From contig CAJGEA010000044.1 in NCBI GenBank assembly GCA_904502015.1, forward strand, positions 1 through 11,562: a DNA stretch of 11,562 nucleotides. The letters run 5' to 3'. This stretch comes from an uncultured Clostridia bacterium (lineage in GTDB: Bacteria > Bacillota > Clostridia > Oscillospirales > CAG-272). Positions 1 to 6,399 of the stretch are shown piece by piece; the first letter of the stretch is position 1; each line of letters starts with the position of its first letter. The position numbers and the translations under genes were made by a program. A model generated the notes under the pieces. It saw only the letters and a list, made by a program, of their open reading frames with translations. It ran no database searches and was not told the DNA's origin.

Positions 1-510
1 CTTCTTCTTGTCCACGATACCCACGGCAAAGCCGGCGAGGTCGTACTCTTCCACGGGCATCAGACCGGGGTGCTCGGCGGTCTCACCGCCGATGAGCGCC
101 GCGCCCGACTGAACGCAACCCTCGGCCACACCGCCCACGATGGCGGCGATCTTCTCGGGGACGTTCTTGCCGCACGCAATGTAGTCAAGGAAGAACAGGG
201 GCTTGGCACCCACGCAAATGATGTCGTTAACGCACATGGCCACCGCGTCGATACCGATGGTGTCGTGCTTGTCCATCAGAATGGCCATTTTGACTTTGGT
301 ACCGCAGCCGTCGGTGCCCGAAACCAGAACGGGCTCCTCCATGCCTGCCACGGGCAGACCGAAGCATCCGCCAAAGCCGCCGACGTCGTCAAGGCAGCCC
401 TCGTTCCTCGTGCGGGCGATGTGCTTCTTCATCAGTTCGACCGCCTTGTAGCCGGCGGTGATATCCACGCCTGCGGCGGCGTAGCTCTCGGATCTGGAAT
501 TGTTGTGCAT
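1..510 (-). CDS. purM: PurM, phosphoribosylformylglycinamidine cyclo-ligase (AIR synthetase), N-terminal half; continues past left edge
   Basis: PurM closes FGAM to AIR using ATP, the fifth step of cytosolic de novo purine synthesis. The window holds the first 170 codons, about half of a family that is usually near 345 residues; the rest lies left of position 1. The translation starts MHNNSRSESYAAAGVDITAG. It shows the family nucleotide and substrate motifs: GTDGCGTK at residues 65-72, the stretch around VNDIICVGAKPLFFLDY at 94-110, and GGETAEHPG at 141-149. The ATG at 510 is chosen because AGAAAGGAAAG lies just upstream at normal spacing and the match to the family begins there. It follows the purF homologue after 58 nt on the same strand with no terminator between, so it should be co-transcribed with purE and purF and governed by the riboswitch before purE. 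Nothing odd is seen in the visible part. Confidence 0.95.
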   Translation of the reverse strand, partial: MHNNSRSESYAAAGVDITAGYKAVELMKKHIARTRNEGCLDDVGGFGGCFGLPVAGMEEPVLVSGTDGCGTKVKMAILMDKHDTIGIDAVAMCVNDIICVGAKPLFFLDYIACGKNVPEKIAAIVGGVAEGCVQSGAALIGGETAEHPGLMPVEEYDLAGFAVGIVDKKK

Positions 511-568
511 GATGTGCTTTCCTTTCTGCTTGTTGATTTATCTGTCGCTAATTGTTTGCAGGGTAAAA

Positions 569-1993
569 TTATTCCTTGCCGCTCCAGCAGTAGGTGCAGA
601 GCTTGCAGGGTTCAAGCCCGATGGACTTGATGATGCCCTCGAGGGACTGGAATTCCAGCGAGTCGAATCCGAGCTTTTCACAAATGGTACGGCGCAGATT
701 CCGGCCGCGCTCGGTCGCGGAGTCGCTGTATTCGTCGAGGTGGTTGAAGCCCTCCTCGCCCTCCAGCTCCAGAATGGTGCGGCGGGTGATGAGATCCAGC
801 TCGCTCGTCGAACGAGAGAAGTTGAGGTACTTGCACCCGTACATGATGGGGGGGCAAGCCGAGCGCATATGCACTTCCTTCGCGCCATGCGCGTAGAGGA
901 ACTCAACCGTCTCCTGAAGCTGGGTGCCGCGCACGATGGAGTCGTCCACGAAGAGCAGCTTCTTGCCGTCGATCAGCTCGTGGATGGGGATCTGCTTCAT
1001 CTTGGCGATCTTCTTGCGATCCGCCTGGCACTTAGGCATGAAGCTACGCGACCACGTAGGCGTGTACTTGATATAAGGACGGCCGAAGGGGGTATGGCTC
1101 TTGTTGGCGTAGCCGATGGCGTGGGGCGTACCCGAATCGGGCACACCGCTGACGTAATCCAGCTCGGGGAGAATGCCCGCGGCTGCATCCTGCTCCGCCA
1201 TGATCTCACCGTTGCGGCAGCGCATGACCTCTACGTTGACCCCCTCGTAGGTCGAGGTGGGGTAACCGAAGTAGGACCAGAGGAAGGCGCACATGCGCAT
1301 CTCCTTACCCGGCTCCTGAAGCTGAACGATACGGTCGGGGAAAATCTGCACGATCTCGGCGGGGCCCAGCTCCTTTTCGTTTCGATACCCCAGCTTGAGG
1401 TACGCGAAGGACTCAAACGACACGGCATAGCCGTCGTCGTTCTTGCCGATCAGCACGGGGATGCGACCGAGGCGGTCGCGGGCGGCGACGAGGGATCCGT
1501 CCTCCTTCAAAATGAGGATGGACGCCGTGCCTTCGATCACCGTCTGGGCGAATCGAATGCCCTCGGCAAAGGACTTCTTCTGGTCGATCAGCGCCGCCAC
1601 CAGCTCAGTGGAGTTGACGCGGCCTCCCGTCATGGCGTCGAAATGCCGTCCGCCCTCCGAGAGGTAGTCGCGAATGAGTGCGTCGGCGTTGTTGATGCGT
1701 CCCACAATGCAGATGGCGTAGGTGCCGAGGTGGGAGCGGATGAGCATGGGCTGGGGATCGGTGTCGCTGATGCAGCCGATGGCCGACGTGCCGCGCATGG
1801 TCTCCAGCTCGTCCTCAAATTTGGTGCGGAAGGGGGCGTTCTCAATGCTGTGAATCTTACGCTGAAGCCCGATGTCGCGATCATACGCCGCCAGTCCCGC
1901 ACGGCTGGTGCCGAGATGGGAGTGGTAGTCGGTTCCGAAGAACACGTCCAGCAGGCATTCCTCTTTCGATGTGATTCCAAAAAATCCACCCAT
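569..1993 (-). CDS. purF: PurF-family amidophosphoribosyltransferase with a degenerate glutaminase site
   Basis: The protein has 474 residues, close to the usual PurF size. PurF makes phosphoribosylamine from PRPP, taking ammonia from glutamine with an N-terminal Ntn-hydrolase domain. The C-terminal phosphoribosyltransferase half is convincing: the PRPP loop LLFVDDSIVRGTQ sits at 346-358. C235, C387 and the C463/C466/C469 cluster fall where the Bacillus-type enzyme has its 4Fe-4S ligands. The N-terminus reads MGGFFGIT where active enzymes have a Cys directly before GI(x)GI, so the catalytic nucleophile is Gly2. By my alignment from memory, the oxyanion-hole Asn of HNG is Val97 (CIVG at 95-98), and the Arg of the RYPTAG-like motif is Ser76. 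The start is firm: AAGGAGA precedes ATG 1993 and the codons after it are unambiguous. The gene sits between purE and purM, so a purine role is likely. Ammonia use, or a separate glutaminase, is inference. I recall similar MGGFFG proteins in Bacteroidota and Clostridia. Confidence 0.85.
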   Translation of the reverse strand: MGGFFGITSKEECLLDVFFGTDYHSHLGTSRAGLAAYDRDIGLQRKIHSIENAPFRTKFEDELETMRGTSAIGCISDTDPQPMLIRSHLGTYAICIVGRINNADALIRDYLSEGGRHFDAMTGGRVNSTELVAALIDQKKSFAEGIRFAQTVIEGTASILILKEDGSLVAARDRLGRIPVLIGKNDDGYAVSFESFAYLKLGYRNEKELGPAEIVQIFPDRIVQLQEPGKEMRMCAFLWSYFGYPTSTYEGVNVEVMRCRNGEIMAEQDAAAGILPELDYVSGVPDSGTPHAIGYANKSHTPFGRPYIKYTPTWSRSFMPKCQADRKKIAKMKQIPIHELIDGKKLLFVDDSIVRGTQLQETVEFLYAHGAKEVHMRSACPPIMYGCKYLNFSRSTSELDLITRRTILELEGEEGFNHLDEYSDSATERGRNLRRTICEKLGFDSLEFQSLEGIIKSIGLEPCKLCTYCWSGKE

Positions 1994-2030
1994 AGTATTT
2001 TTTCTCCTTGGTATTGCGATGGTAGTGCTT

Positions 2031-2157
2031 ATTGCAGGGGGTTCACCCCTGCTGCTCTCTAAAAATCTTTGAGAAGATATTTTTAAAGTTCTTTGGAATC
2101 CAAAACCTTTCTTTCAAGAAAGGTTTTGGTGGGGTGCAGGGGCAACGCCCCTGCAAT
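2031..2157. repeat. Hairpin-rich intergenic repeat, copy 1
   Basis: This fills most of the 163-nt gap between purE and the purF homologue. It contains a 30-nt palindrome at 2100-2129 (14-bp arms), a GC-rich hairpin with arms 2135-2143 and 2147-2155, an AT-rich hairpin around 2061-2084, and a GC hairpin with arms 2034-2040 and 2046-2052. The ends are inverted repeats: ATTGCAGGGG at 2031-2040 and CCCCTGCAAT at 2148-2157. The right end touches the purE stop codon. The block 2130-2154 is identical to 7304-7328 in copy 2. There is no U-run after any GC hairpin on the minus strand, so it does not look like an intrinsic terminator. A MITE-like or mRNA-processing element is inference. Confidence 0.8.
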
Positions 2158-2651
2158 TAACCCTTCAGCTCGGCCTGCAGTGCGGCGTCCTTTTCCAGCA
2201 CCTTGCGGGCATCGTCGGCGCGCTTGGCAATCAGCTTCTCTGCCAGCGCATCGTCAGCCGTTGCCAGAATCTGAGCGGCCAGCAGCGCGGCATTGCCGCC
2301 ACCGTTAATGGCTACGGTAGCCACGGGGATACCGGTGGGCATCTGCACGGTAGAGAGGAGTGCATCCATGCCGTCCAGATTGGAGGACTTGCAAGGCACA
2401 CCGATGACGGGCAGGGTGGTGTTCGCGGCCACGGCACCCGCCAGGTGGGCGGCCATGCCGGCAAACGCGATCAGCACGCCAAAGCCGTTGGCACGGGCGC
2501 TTTTCGAAAACTCTGCGGCCTCCACGGGCGTGCGGTGCGCCGAGTACACGTGGGCTTCGTATGCGATGCCCAGACTATCCAGCATGTCCATCGCCTTGCG
2601 GACGATGGGCAGATCGCTGTCGCTTCCCATGATAATTCCAACTTTTTTCAT
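2157..2651 (-). CDS. purE: PurE, class I N5-carboxyaminoimidazole ribonucleotide mutase
   Basis: PurE converts N5-CAIR to CAIR in de novo purine synthesis and is a cytosolic octamer in the class I family. The 164-residue product has full family length and the expected motifs: GSDSD at 9-13 (phosphate and substrate loop), SAHRTP at 37-42 with the catalytic His39, the AGMAAHLAG loop at 64-72, and PVIGVP at 81-86. ATG 2651 is preceded by GGGAGG at about 10 nt, which decides the start. It is the first gene after the ZTP riboswitch and a consensus promoter, so it should be induced when ZMP/ZTP accumulates, that is when 10-formyl-tetrahydrofolate is short. A purK partner is not in this window and could lie elsewhere in the operon. 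Its stop codon lies against a hairpin-rich repeat that separates it from the purF homologue. Confidence 0.96.
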   Translation of the reverse strand: MKKVGIIMGSDSDLPIVRKAMDMLDSLGIAYEAHVYSAHRTPVEAAEFSKSARANGFGVLIAFAGMAAHLAGAVAANTTLPVIGVPCKSSNLDGMDALLSTVQMPTGIPVATVAINGGGNAALLAAQILATADDALAEKLIAKRADDARKVLEKDAALQAELKG

Positions 2652-2683
2652 AATCGGTATCCTCCCAAATAAAGTTCAAATAC

Positions 2684-2723
2684 AAAAAGGGCACACTCCC
2701 GCCATGGCGGTAAGAGTGTGCCC
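2684..2723 (-). terminator. Intrinsic terminator of the ZTP riboswitch
   Basis: On the minus strand GGGCACACTC (2723-2714) pairs with GAGTGTGCCC (2698-2689). An inner CCGCCATGGCGG palindrome sits at 2699-2710, and five U follow (2688-2684). The first bases of the 5' arm are the end of the conserved CTGGGC of the aptamer, so aptamer and terminator cannot both form fully. This is the usual ON-switch layout: ligand binding prevents termination upstream of purE. Confidence 0.93.
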
Positions 2724-2809
2724 AGACGGTCGGCAATAGGGGAGACTTGCTCCCTTGCAGATTTCTGTTCCACCGTGGTTACCCACATCATCCGTCAGTC
2801 GCAGAAATC
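2720..2809 (-). promoter_or_regulatory. ZTP (pfl motif) riboswitch aptamer controlling purE-purF-purM
   Basis: The P1 stem is GATTTCTG (2809-2802) with CAGAAATC (2767-2760). Inside it is GACTGACGG (2800-2792), then the P2 hairpin GTGGGTAACCAC followed by GGTGGAA, matching the GUGGGxAACCACxGGGGAG-type core of the pfl motif. Downstream is CCGTCTGGGC (2729-2720), close to the family's hallmark CCGCCUGGGC. GACGG (2796-2792) can pair with CCGTC (2729-2725) as the expected pseudoknot, and it departs from the consensus by a compensated pair. The aptamer binds ZTP/ZMP and couples one-carbon shortage to purine gene expression. The purE target fits established riboswitch biology. The consensus is recalled, not searched. 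Confidence 0.92.
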
Positions 2810-2863
2810 GATATTTTACGTTCTGATCCGCCCCGCATTTGCAGCACGAACCAAGCCTCTACA

Positions 2864-2892
2864 ATTATATCATACAAAGAGTATTTTGTCAA
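2864..2892 (-). promoter_or_regulatory. Consensus sigma-A promoter of the pur operon
   Basis: TTGACA (2892-2887), a 17-bp spacer and TATAAT (2869-2864) match the vegetative consensus at all twelve positions. The predicted start is near 2857, giving a leader of about 205 nt that carries the ZTP riboswitch. Within the 381-bp gap between purE and the glycosidase, the rest (about 2893-2990) is AT-rich with no further feature that I can support. Confidence 0.93.
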
Positions 2893-2990
2893 GTATTTTT
2901 GCTTTATGCAAGCGGGCAAGAAACAAAGATTTTTGCCAAAATTCGATCAATTTTTTTGGTTATTTCGGCAGGAAATTGACGCAGGACGAC

Positions 2991-3018
2991 AAAAAGCCCC
3001 CGCGCCGAGGCGCGGGGG
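2991..3018 (-). terminator. Intrinsic terminator after the glycoside hydrolase gene
   Basis: A perfect 10-bp GC stem, CCCCCGCGCC with GGCGCGGGGG (3018-3009 and 3006-2997 on the minus strand), has a 2-nt central loop and is followed by C and five U (2995-2991). It begins 15 nt after the TGA of the glycosidase and insulates that unit from the pur promoter downstream. Confidence 0.93.
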
Positions 3019-3032
3019 AAAATTTGGGTAAA

Positions 3033-5819
3033 TCAGCGATTCTTCAGCCCCGTATGGACAAAACTGTAATCGTCGGTGGAATATCCGCCGGCGTAGCCGT
3101 TCCAGATGCAGGGCTCCTGGTAGAAGTGGGGCGGTGCCACGGCAAGCAGCTCACCGCATACGTGGTGGTGCGGGCCCAGCAGGTTACGCAGGTTGTTGAC
3201 CAGCGTGAGCTCCACGGTGTTCTCGCCCTCGTGCAGGTAGTCGGACAGATCCACCTCGTAGGGTGCCCACATGATGGTATCCAGCTTACGGCCGTTGACC
3301 GTGATGCGCACGGCATTCACGCCCGACTTGACAAAGGACAGGCGGCGCGCGGTGTCACCCGCGGCGAGAGTCAGGGTCTTAGACAGAGCCAACTCACCCG
3401 AGAAGAACAGGTATCCCTGCTGCTCGAGATTCTGCAGGCTGACGGTGGTTGCGGGAGCGGTCAGCACGAAGCCGCCCGCAAAGAAGCAAGCATCGTTGGC
3501 GATCTCACGGAACTCTCCGTCACCCATAACACCGAAGTCACCGACGAGGTACATGGCCTCGATCTCCATGTCGTAGGTCAGCTTGTTCTTCTCGCTCTCA
3601 AAGAGCTTGGACTTCTCGATGTTCTCGTAGACTGCATCCGACTGGGTAAAGAGAACATGGGTTTCAATGATATTTTCACCCTCGTGCATCAGACCCGAGA
3701 TGTTCAGCTTCTTAAAGGAGTGATCGCGGAAGAAGCCGCAGGGGGTCTTGTCGACGGGCTTGCCGTTGACCGTGATATCAAAGATCTCGGGGGTCTCGCA
3801 GGCCAAATACAGCTCGTCGGGCACGTAGTCGGCGTTGACCGTGAAGCGGCAACGGATATCCACAGGGCGCTTCTTCTCGAGTGCACGAGATGCCACGTTG
3901 AGGATGTAGCCGTGCTCCTGCTCCAGCTCGCCATCGAACCAGTAGTCGCAGTAGTCCAGCGTCAGGGCGTTCTCGGTGGCCGAGCAGACCGTCCACTCGC
4001 CGCCGAGATCCAACGCGGGAATATCCTTGGCGGCGGGGCGGGTCGAGGCAGGCGTGCCCGCAGGCGTGCCCGCAGGCGTGCCCGCAGGCGTGCCGTCGTC
4101 AATGACGACAAGGCTGCCCCACGCGGGGAAGGTGTAGTCGCCATAGAAGGGCTGCTTTTCGCCCGTGGCGATGTCCAGCACGAAGCCGCCACAGCCGATG
4201 GTGGCCTTCTGCTCCTCGGCGGTGGAGTTGACGAAGTAGTGCATGGTAAAGCCTTCGTCCGCAAAGCGGCGGAGGGTGTAGGTAACGGCAGGGTTGTCGA
4301 TGATGGCGTTGTTCGGCAGAGCGGCCGCCTCCTCGGCGGTCAGGATCACGCCGCCGTTTGTGCGGAACTCATCGAGGAGCTTGTTCGTGTTGTCGAGGAA
4401 GGTGATATGCGCGGGCAGAATCACGCGGCTGTAACGCATCTCGCCGATGACCAGCTCCTTGCCCTCCACGCGGCCGTGACGCTCCATGAGGATCTCGTCG
4501 CCGAGGTGGTAGGGGATGTGCTTGGACTCCAAATTGTTCATCGCACCGATGAGCGCGTTGTGGTACTCGTCCAGATGCTCGTTCTTCTCGTTATCGTAGC
4601 AGATCCACGCCGAGGTCTGGTTGTGCATGAGCAGGGTGTCCACCACCACGTCGCCCTCGCAGAGCAGCATACCTACGCGGGACATGGCATCGTTGAACAC
4701 CTTGTAGTCGGCCCACCAGGGCTGCTGGCAGTACATGGCCGGAGGATAGTCGCGCTTGCGGATACCGCGCAGGGAGTAGCCCTCGAGGTGCTGGCACATG
4801 AGGTTGATGCCGCGCACCATCATCCACTCGTAGTTACGCTTGAGCTCGTCGTGGCCGACATTGTGACCGCACAGCGCAAAGGTCTCGGAGAGAACCTGCT
4901 TCTTGCCCGTCTGGGCGGCGGTGGAGGCCACCTGCATCATAGTCAGACACTGGCCGATATTGCGTCCCAGCCAGTCCATGCCGGGGATGTGCAGGTACTC
5001 GTAGTGAGGCATGCACGCGCCGTTGGTGATGAGCTGGGAGTGCAGAGACTCCTCCAGCACGAGGTGACCCGTGAACTTGAGATCGTGCGCACAGCACCAG
5101 TCGTAGATCTGCTTCATGAAGTTCTTTGAGAACAGCTCGGTAACCAACTTCCAGAAGCGCATACGGGTGGTCTGCCAATCGCCGCGCTGAATATACAGCT
5201 CGATGAGGTGATCGTAGATGGGCTCGCCGTAGGCGCGCTCGTACTCAGCGGGCAGGATGAAGCTCCACGGAATGCCGTTACGGGAGATCTGGGGCTCGTC
5301 GGTGAAGAAACCGTCGAAGGTGGATCCGTAGCGGGCATAGTAGGGCTCGTAGATCTCGTTGATGAAATCCGCGATGACCTCGCCGTCCAGCGTATCCACA
5401 TAGAAGGGGTTGACGTCGTAGTAGAAACAGTAATTTTCAAAGCAGCAGATGACGTTGTCGCCGCGGGGATCCTCCAGATCGGGGGTAAAGGTGCGGACGC
5501 GCAGGTACTTCTGCTGGAACTTCAGACCCTTACCGTTGACGACGCCGCCGCCAAAGCCCGAGGGCCAGCCGTTCTCATCGTATGCCCACGCATGCATACC
5601 GCGGCGATTGCCCTCGTCGATGCAGGCGGTGACGTTCTCAAACCACTCCTCGCCCATGTACTCGGTCTGCAGACCGCCGCGGGCGTGCATGAAGTAGCCG
5701 CCGATGCCCACGTCGTCCATCAGACCGACCTGACGCACCGACTCGGCGACGTCCAGCTTTTCGTTCCACGACCAGAACGGTACGGGACGGTATTCCTTGC
5801 CGACTTTCTTGAAATCCAT
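3033..5819 (-). CDS. GH106-like (alpha-L-rhamnosidase-related) glycoside hydrolase, cytoplasmic
   Basis: This is a 928-residue protein. The N-terminal half carries the signature I associate with GH106-like enzymes: PFWSWNEKL at 14-22, GIGGYFMHARGGLQT at 38-52 and AWAYDENGWPSGFGGG at 77-92. Candidate active-site acids are in FFTDEPQ (171-177), GHLVLEES (251-258) and LSETFALCG (310-318). The C-terminal third (about 592-928) resembles GH2-type beta-sandwiches, with INVNG-like and DLSDYLHEGENTVELTL stretches. A GTPA repeat linker at about 576-591 separates the two. There is no signal peptide, so it probably acts inside the cell on imported oligosaccharides. ATG 5819 is chosen over an in-frame ATG at 5933 because AAAGGAGA sits 8 nt before it and homology begins there; the longer form would overlap spoVAC. 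Substrate is not shown by sequence; rhamnosides are a family-level guess. Confidence 0.82.
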   Translation of the reverse strand: MDFKKVGKEYRPVPFWSWNEKLDVAESVRQVGLMDDVGIGGYFMHARGGLQTEYMGEEWFENVTACIDEGNRRGMHAWAYDENGWPSGFGGGVVNGKGLKFQQKYLRVRTFTPDLEDPRGDNVICCFENYCFYYDVNPFYVDTLDGEVIADFINEIYEPYYARYGSTFDGFFTDEPQISRNGIPWSFILPAEYERAYGEPIYDHLIELYIQRGDWQTTRMRFWKLVTELFSKNFMKQIYDWCCAHDLKFTGHLVLEESLHSQLITNGACMPHYEYLHIPGMDWLGRNIGQCLTMMQVASTAAQTGKKQVLSETFALCGHNVGHDELKRNYEWMMVRGINLMCQHLEGYSLRGIRKRDYPPAMYCQQPWWADYKVFNDAMSRVGMLLCEGDVVVDTLLMHNQTSAWICYDNEKNEHLDEYHNALIGAMNNLESKHIPYHLGDEILMERHGRVEGKELVIGEMRYSRVILPAHITFLDNTNKLLDEFRTNGGVILTAEEAAALPNNAIIDNPAVTYTLRRFADEGFTMHYFVNSTAEEQKATIGCGGFVLDIATGEKQPFYGDYTFPAWGSLVVIDDGTPAGTPAGTPAGTPASTRPAAKDIPALDLGGEWTVCSATENALTLDYCDYWFDGELEQEHGYILNVASRALEKKRPVDIRCRFTVNADYVPDELYLACETPEIFDITVNGKPVDKTPCGFFRDHSFKKLNISGLMHEGENIIETHVLFTQSDAVYENIEKSKLFESEKNKLTYDMEIEAMYLVGDFGVMGDGEFREIANDACFFAGGFVLTAPATTVSLQNLEQQGYLFFSGELALSKTLTLAAGDTARRLSFVKSGVNAVRITVNGRKLDTIMWAPYEVDLSDYLHEGENTVELTLVNNLRNLLGPHHHVCGELLAVAPPHFYQEPCIWNGYAGGYSTDDYSFVHTGLKNR
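4048..4094 (-). repeat. 12-bp in-frame tandem repeat coding for GTPA units
   Basis: The unit GCAGGCGTGCCC (plus strand) occurs almost four times in a row, 47 bp in all, with no internal mismatch until the last base. On the coding strand it gives four Gly-Thr-Pro-Ala units inside the glycosidase, just before STRPAAKD. Being a multiple of three, copy changes would keep the frame. It looks like an expandable linker between the catalytic part and the C-terminal sandwich domains. Confidence 0.93.
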
Positions 5820-5844
5820 ATGTATCTCCTTTAATATTTGTGCC

Positions 5845-5878
5845 CCCGCCGCGCGCCCCGCTGGAGCGCGTGCGCGGG
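5845..5878. other. GC-rich imperfect hairpin between spoVAC and the glycosidase
   Basis: The 65-nt gap holds a CG-rich imperfect inverted repeat (CCCGC near the left end, GCGGG at the right, with mismatches inside). On the minus strand no U-run follows it, so it is not a clear intrinsic terminator. I see no promoter in the gap. It may only reduce read-through. Confidence 0.4.
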
Positions 5879-5884
5879 AAAAAT

Positions 5885-6343
5885 TCACATGACCTTCTGC
5901 ACAAGGGTGATGATATAGTAGATCACACCCCACGCGCTTCCCGCCAGAGTGCCGTACAGAAGCACGGGCCCCGCTACCGAGAAGATCTTGGCGCCGACTC
6001 CGAGGATGAGTCCCTCCGAGTGGCTGTCAATGGCGGGCGACACCACGGCGTTGGCAAAGCCCGTGATGGGAATGAGCGTCCCCGCCCCCGCAAAGCGAGC
6101 AATGCGGTCAAACACCCCCAGCCCCGTCAGCACTACGGTGATCAGCACCAGCGTAGCCGAGGCGAGGAGTCCCGCGTCGTCCTTGGAAAGACCGAAGACG
6201 CGGGTATAGAGTTGTACGAGCCCCTGTGCCGCGGCACAGATCAGCCCGCCGACGAGAAAGGCACGAAAGCAATCCTTGGCAATGGGCGATTTCGGCGCGC
6301 GCGCGTCAGCGTATTTTTTATAGGTTTCCGGGCTCATGTTCAT
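5885..6343 (-). CDS. spoVAC: SpoVAC, stage V sporulation protein AC
   Basis: SpoVAC is an inner forespore membrane protein of the SpoVA channel that moves calcium-dipicolinate into the spore and releases it at germination. The 152-residue product has family length. It has family-like sequence: AFLVGGLICAAAQGL at 28-42, LTGLGVFDRIARFAGAGTLIP at about 76-96, ITGFANAVVSPAID and EGLILGVGAKIFSVAGPVLLYG, with about four hydrophobic segments. The SpoVAC paralogue SpoVAE is shorter and lacks the N-terminal charged tail seen here. AGGGGG lies 7 nt before ATG 6343; ATG 6337 is a less likely alternative. It has a sigma-G-like promoter just upstream, matching known forespore control. Neither spoVAD nor spoVAE is adjacent: an unknown membrane protein is upstream and a glycosidase downstream, so the usual spoVA operon is absent here or split. 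Confidence 0.9.
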   Translation of the reverse strand: MNMSPETYKKYADARAPKSPIAKDCFRAFLVGGLICAAAQGLVQLYTRVFGLSKDDAGLLASATLVLITVVLTGLGVFDRIARFAGAGTLIPITGFANAVVSPAIDSHSEGLILGVGAKIFSVAGPVLLYGTLAGSAWGVIYYIITLVQKVM

Positions 6344-6368
6344 AGCGGCACCCCCTGATTTTTGGGAT

Positions 6369-6399
6369 TAGTGTGCCACAAGCGAGAGAAAATTATTCA
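6369..6399 (-). promoter_or_regulatory. Putative sigma-G (forespore) promoter of spoVAC
   Basis: On the minus strand TGAATA (6399-6394), an 18-bp spacer and CACACTA (6375-6369) fit the sigma-G consensus GHATR / CAYAHTA. The -35 box overlaps the last codons of the upstream gene. The expected start near 6362 lies about 19 nt before the spoVAC ATG. Known sigma-G control of spoVA genes supports it. The motif is short, so chance remains possible. Confidence 0.6.

Noticed and set aside
500..2062. Plus-strand open frame of about 520 codons opposite the purF homologue
   Set aside because: It is an antisense shadow of a gene with clear PRPP-binding motifs and ribosome site. It has no promoter or ribosome site of its own that I can see.
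2031..2157. Repeat as an ordinary intrinsic terminator of purE
   Set aside because: No U-run follows the GC hairpins on the transcribed strand, and purF-purM downstream lack another visible promoter.
4048..4094. CRISPR-like array
   Set aside because: The repeats are 12 bp, directly abutting without spacers, and in frame within a coding gene.
2718..5129. Plus-strand open frame of about 800 codons opposite the glycosidase
   Set aside because: It is low in domain-like character, full of Val/Gly/His/Ala patterns typical of antisense frames in GC-biased genes, and lies opposite a gene with clear family motifs. It also runs through the riboswitch and terminator.
5820..5933. Longer N-terminus of the glycosidase starting at 5933
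   Set aside because: It would overlap the end of spoVAC and translate the GC-rich hairpin, while ATG 5819 has a strong ribosome site and begins the family homology.
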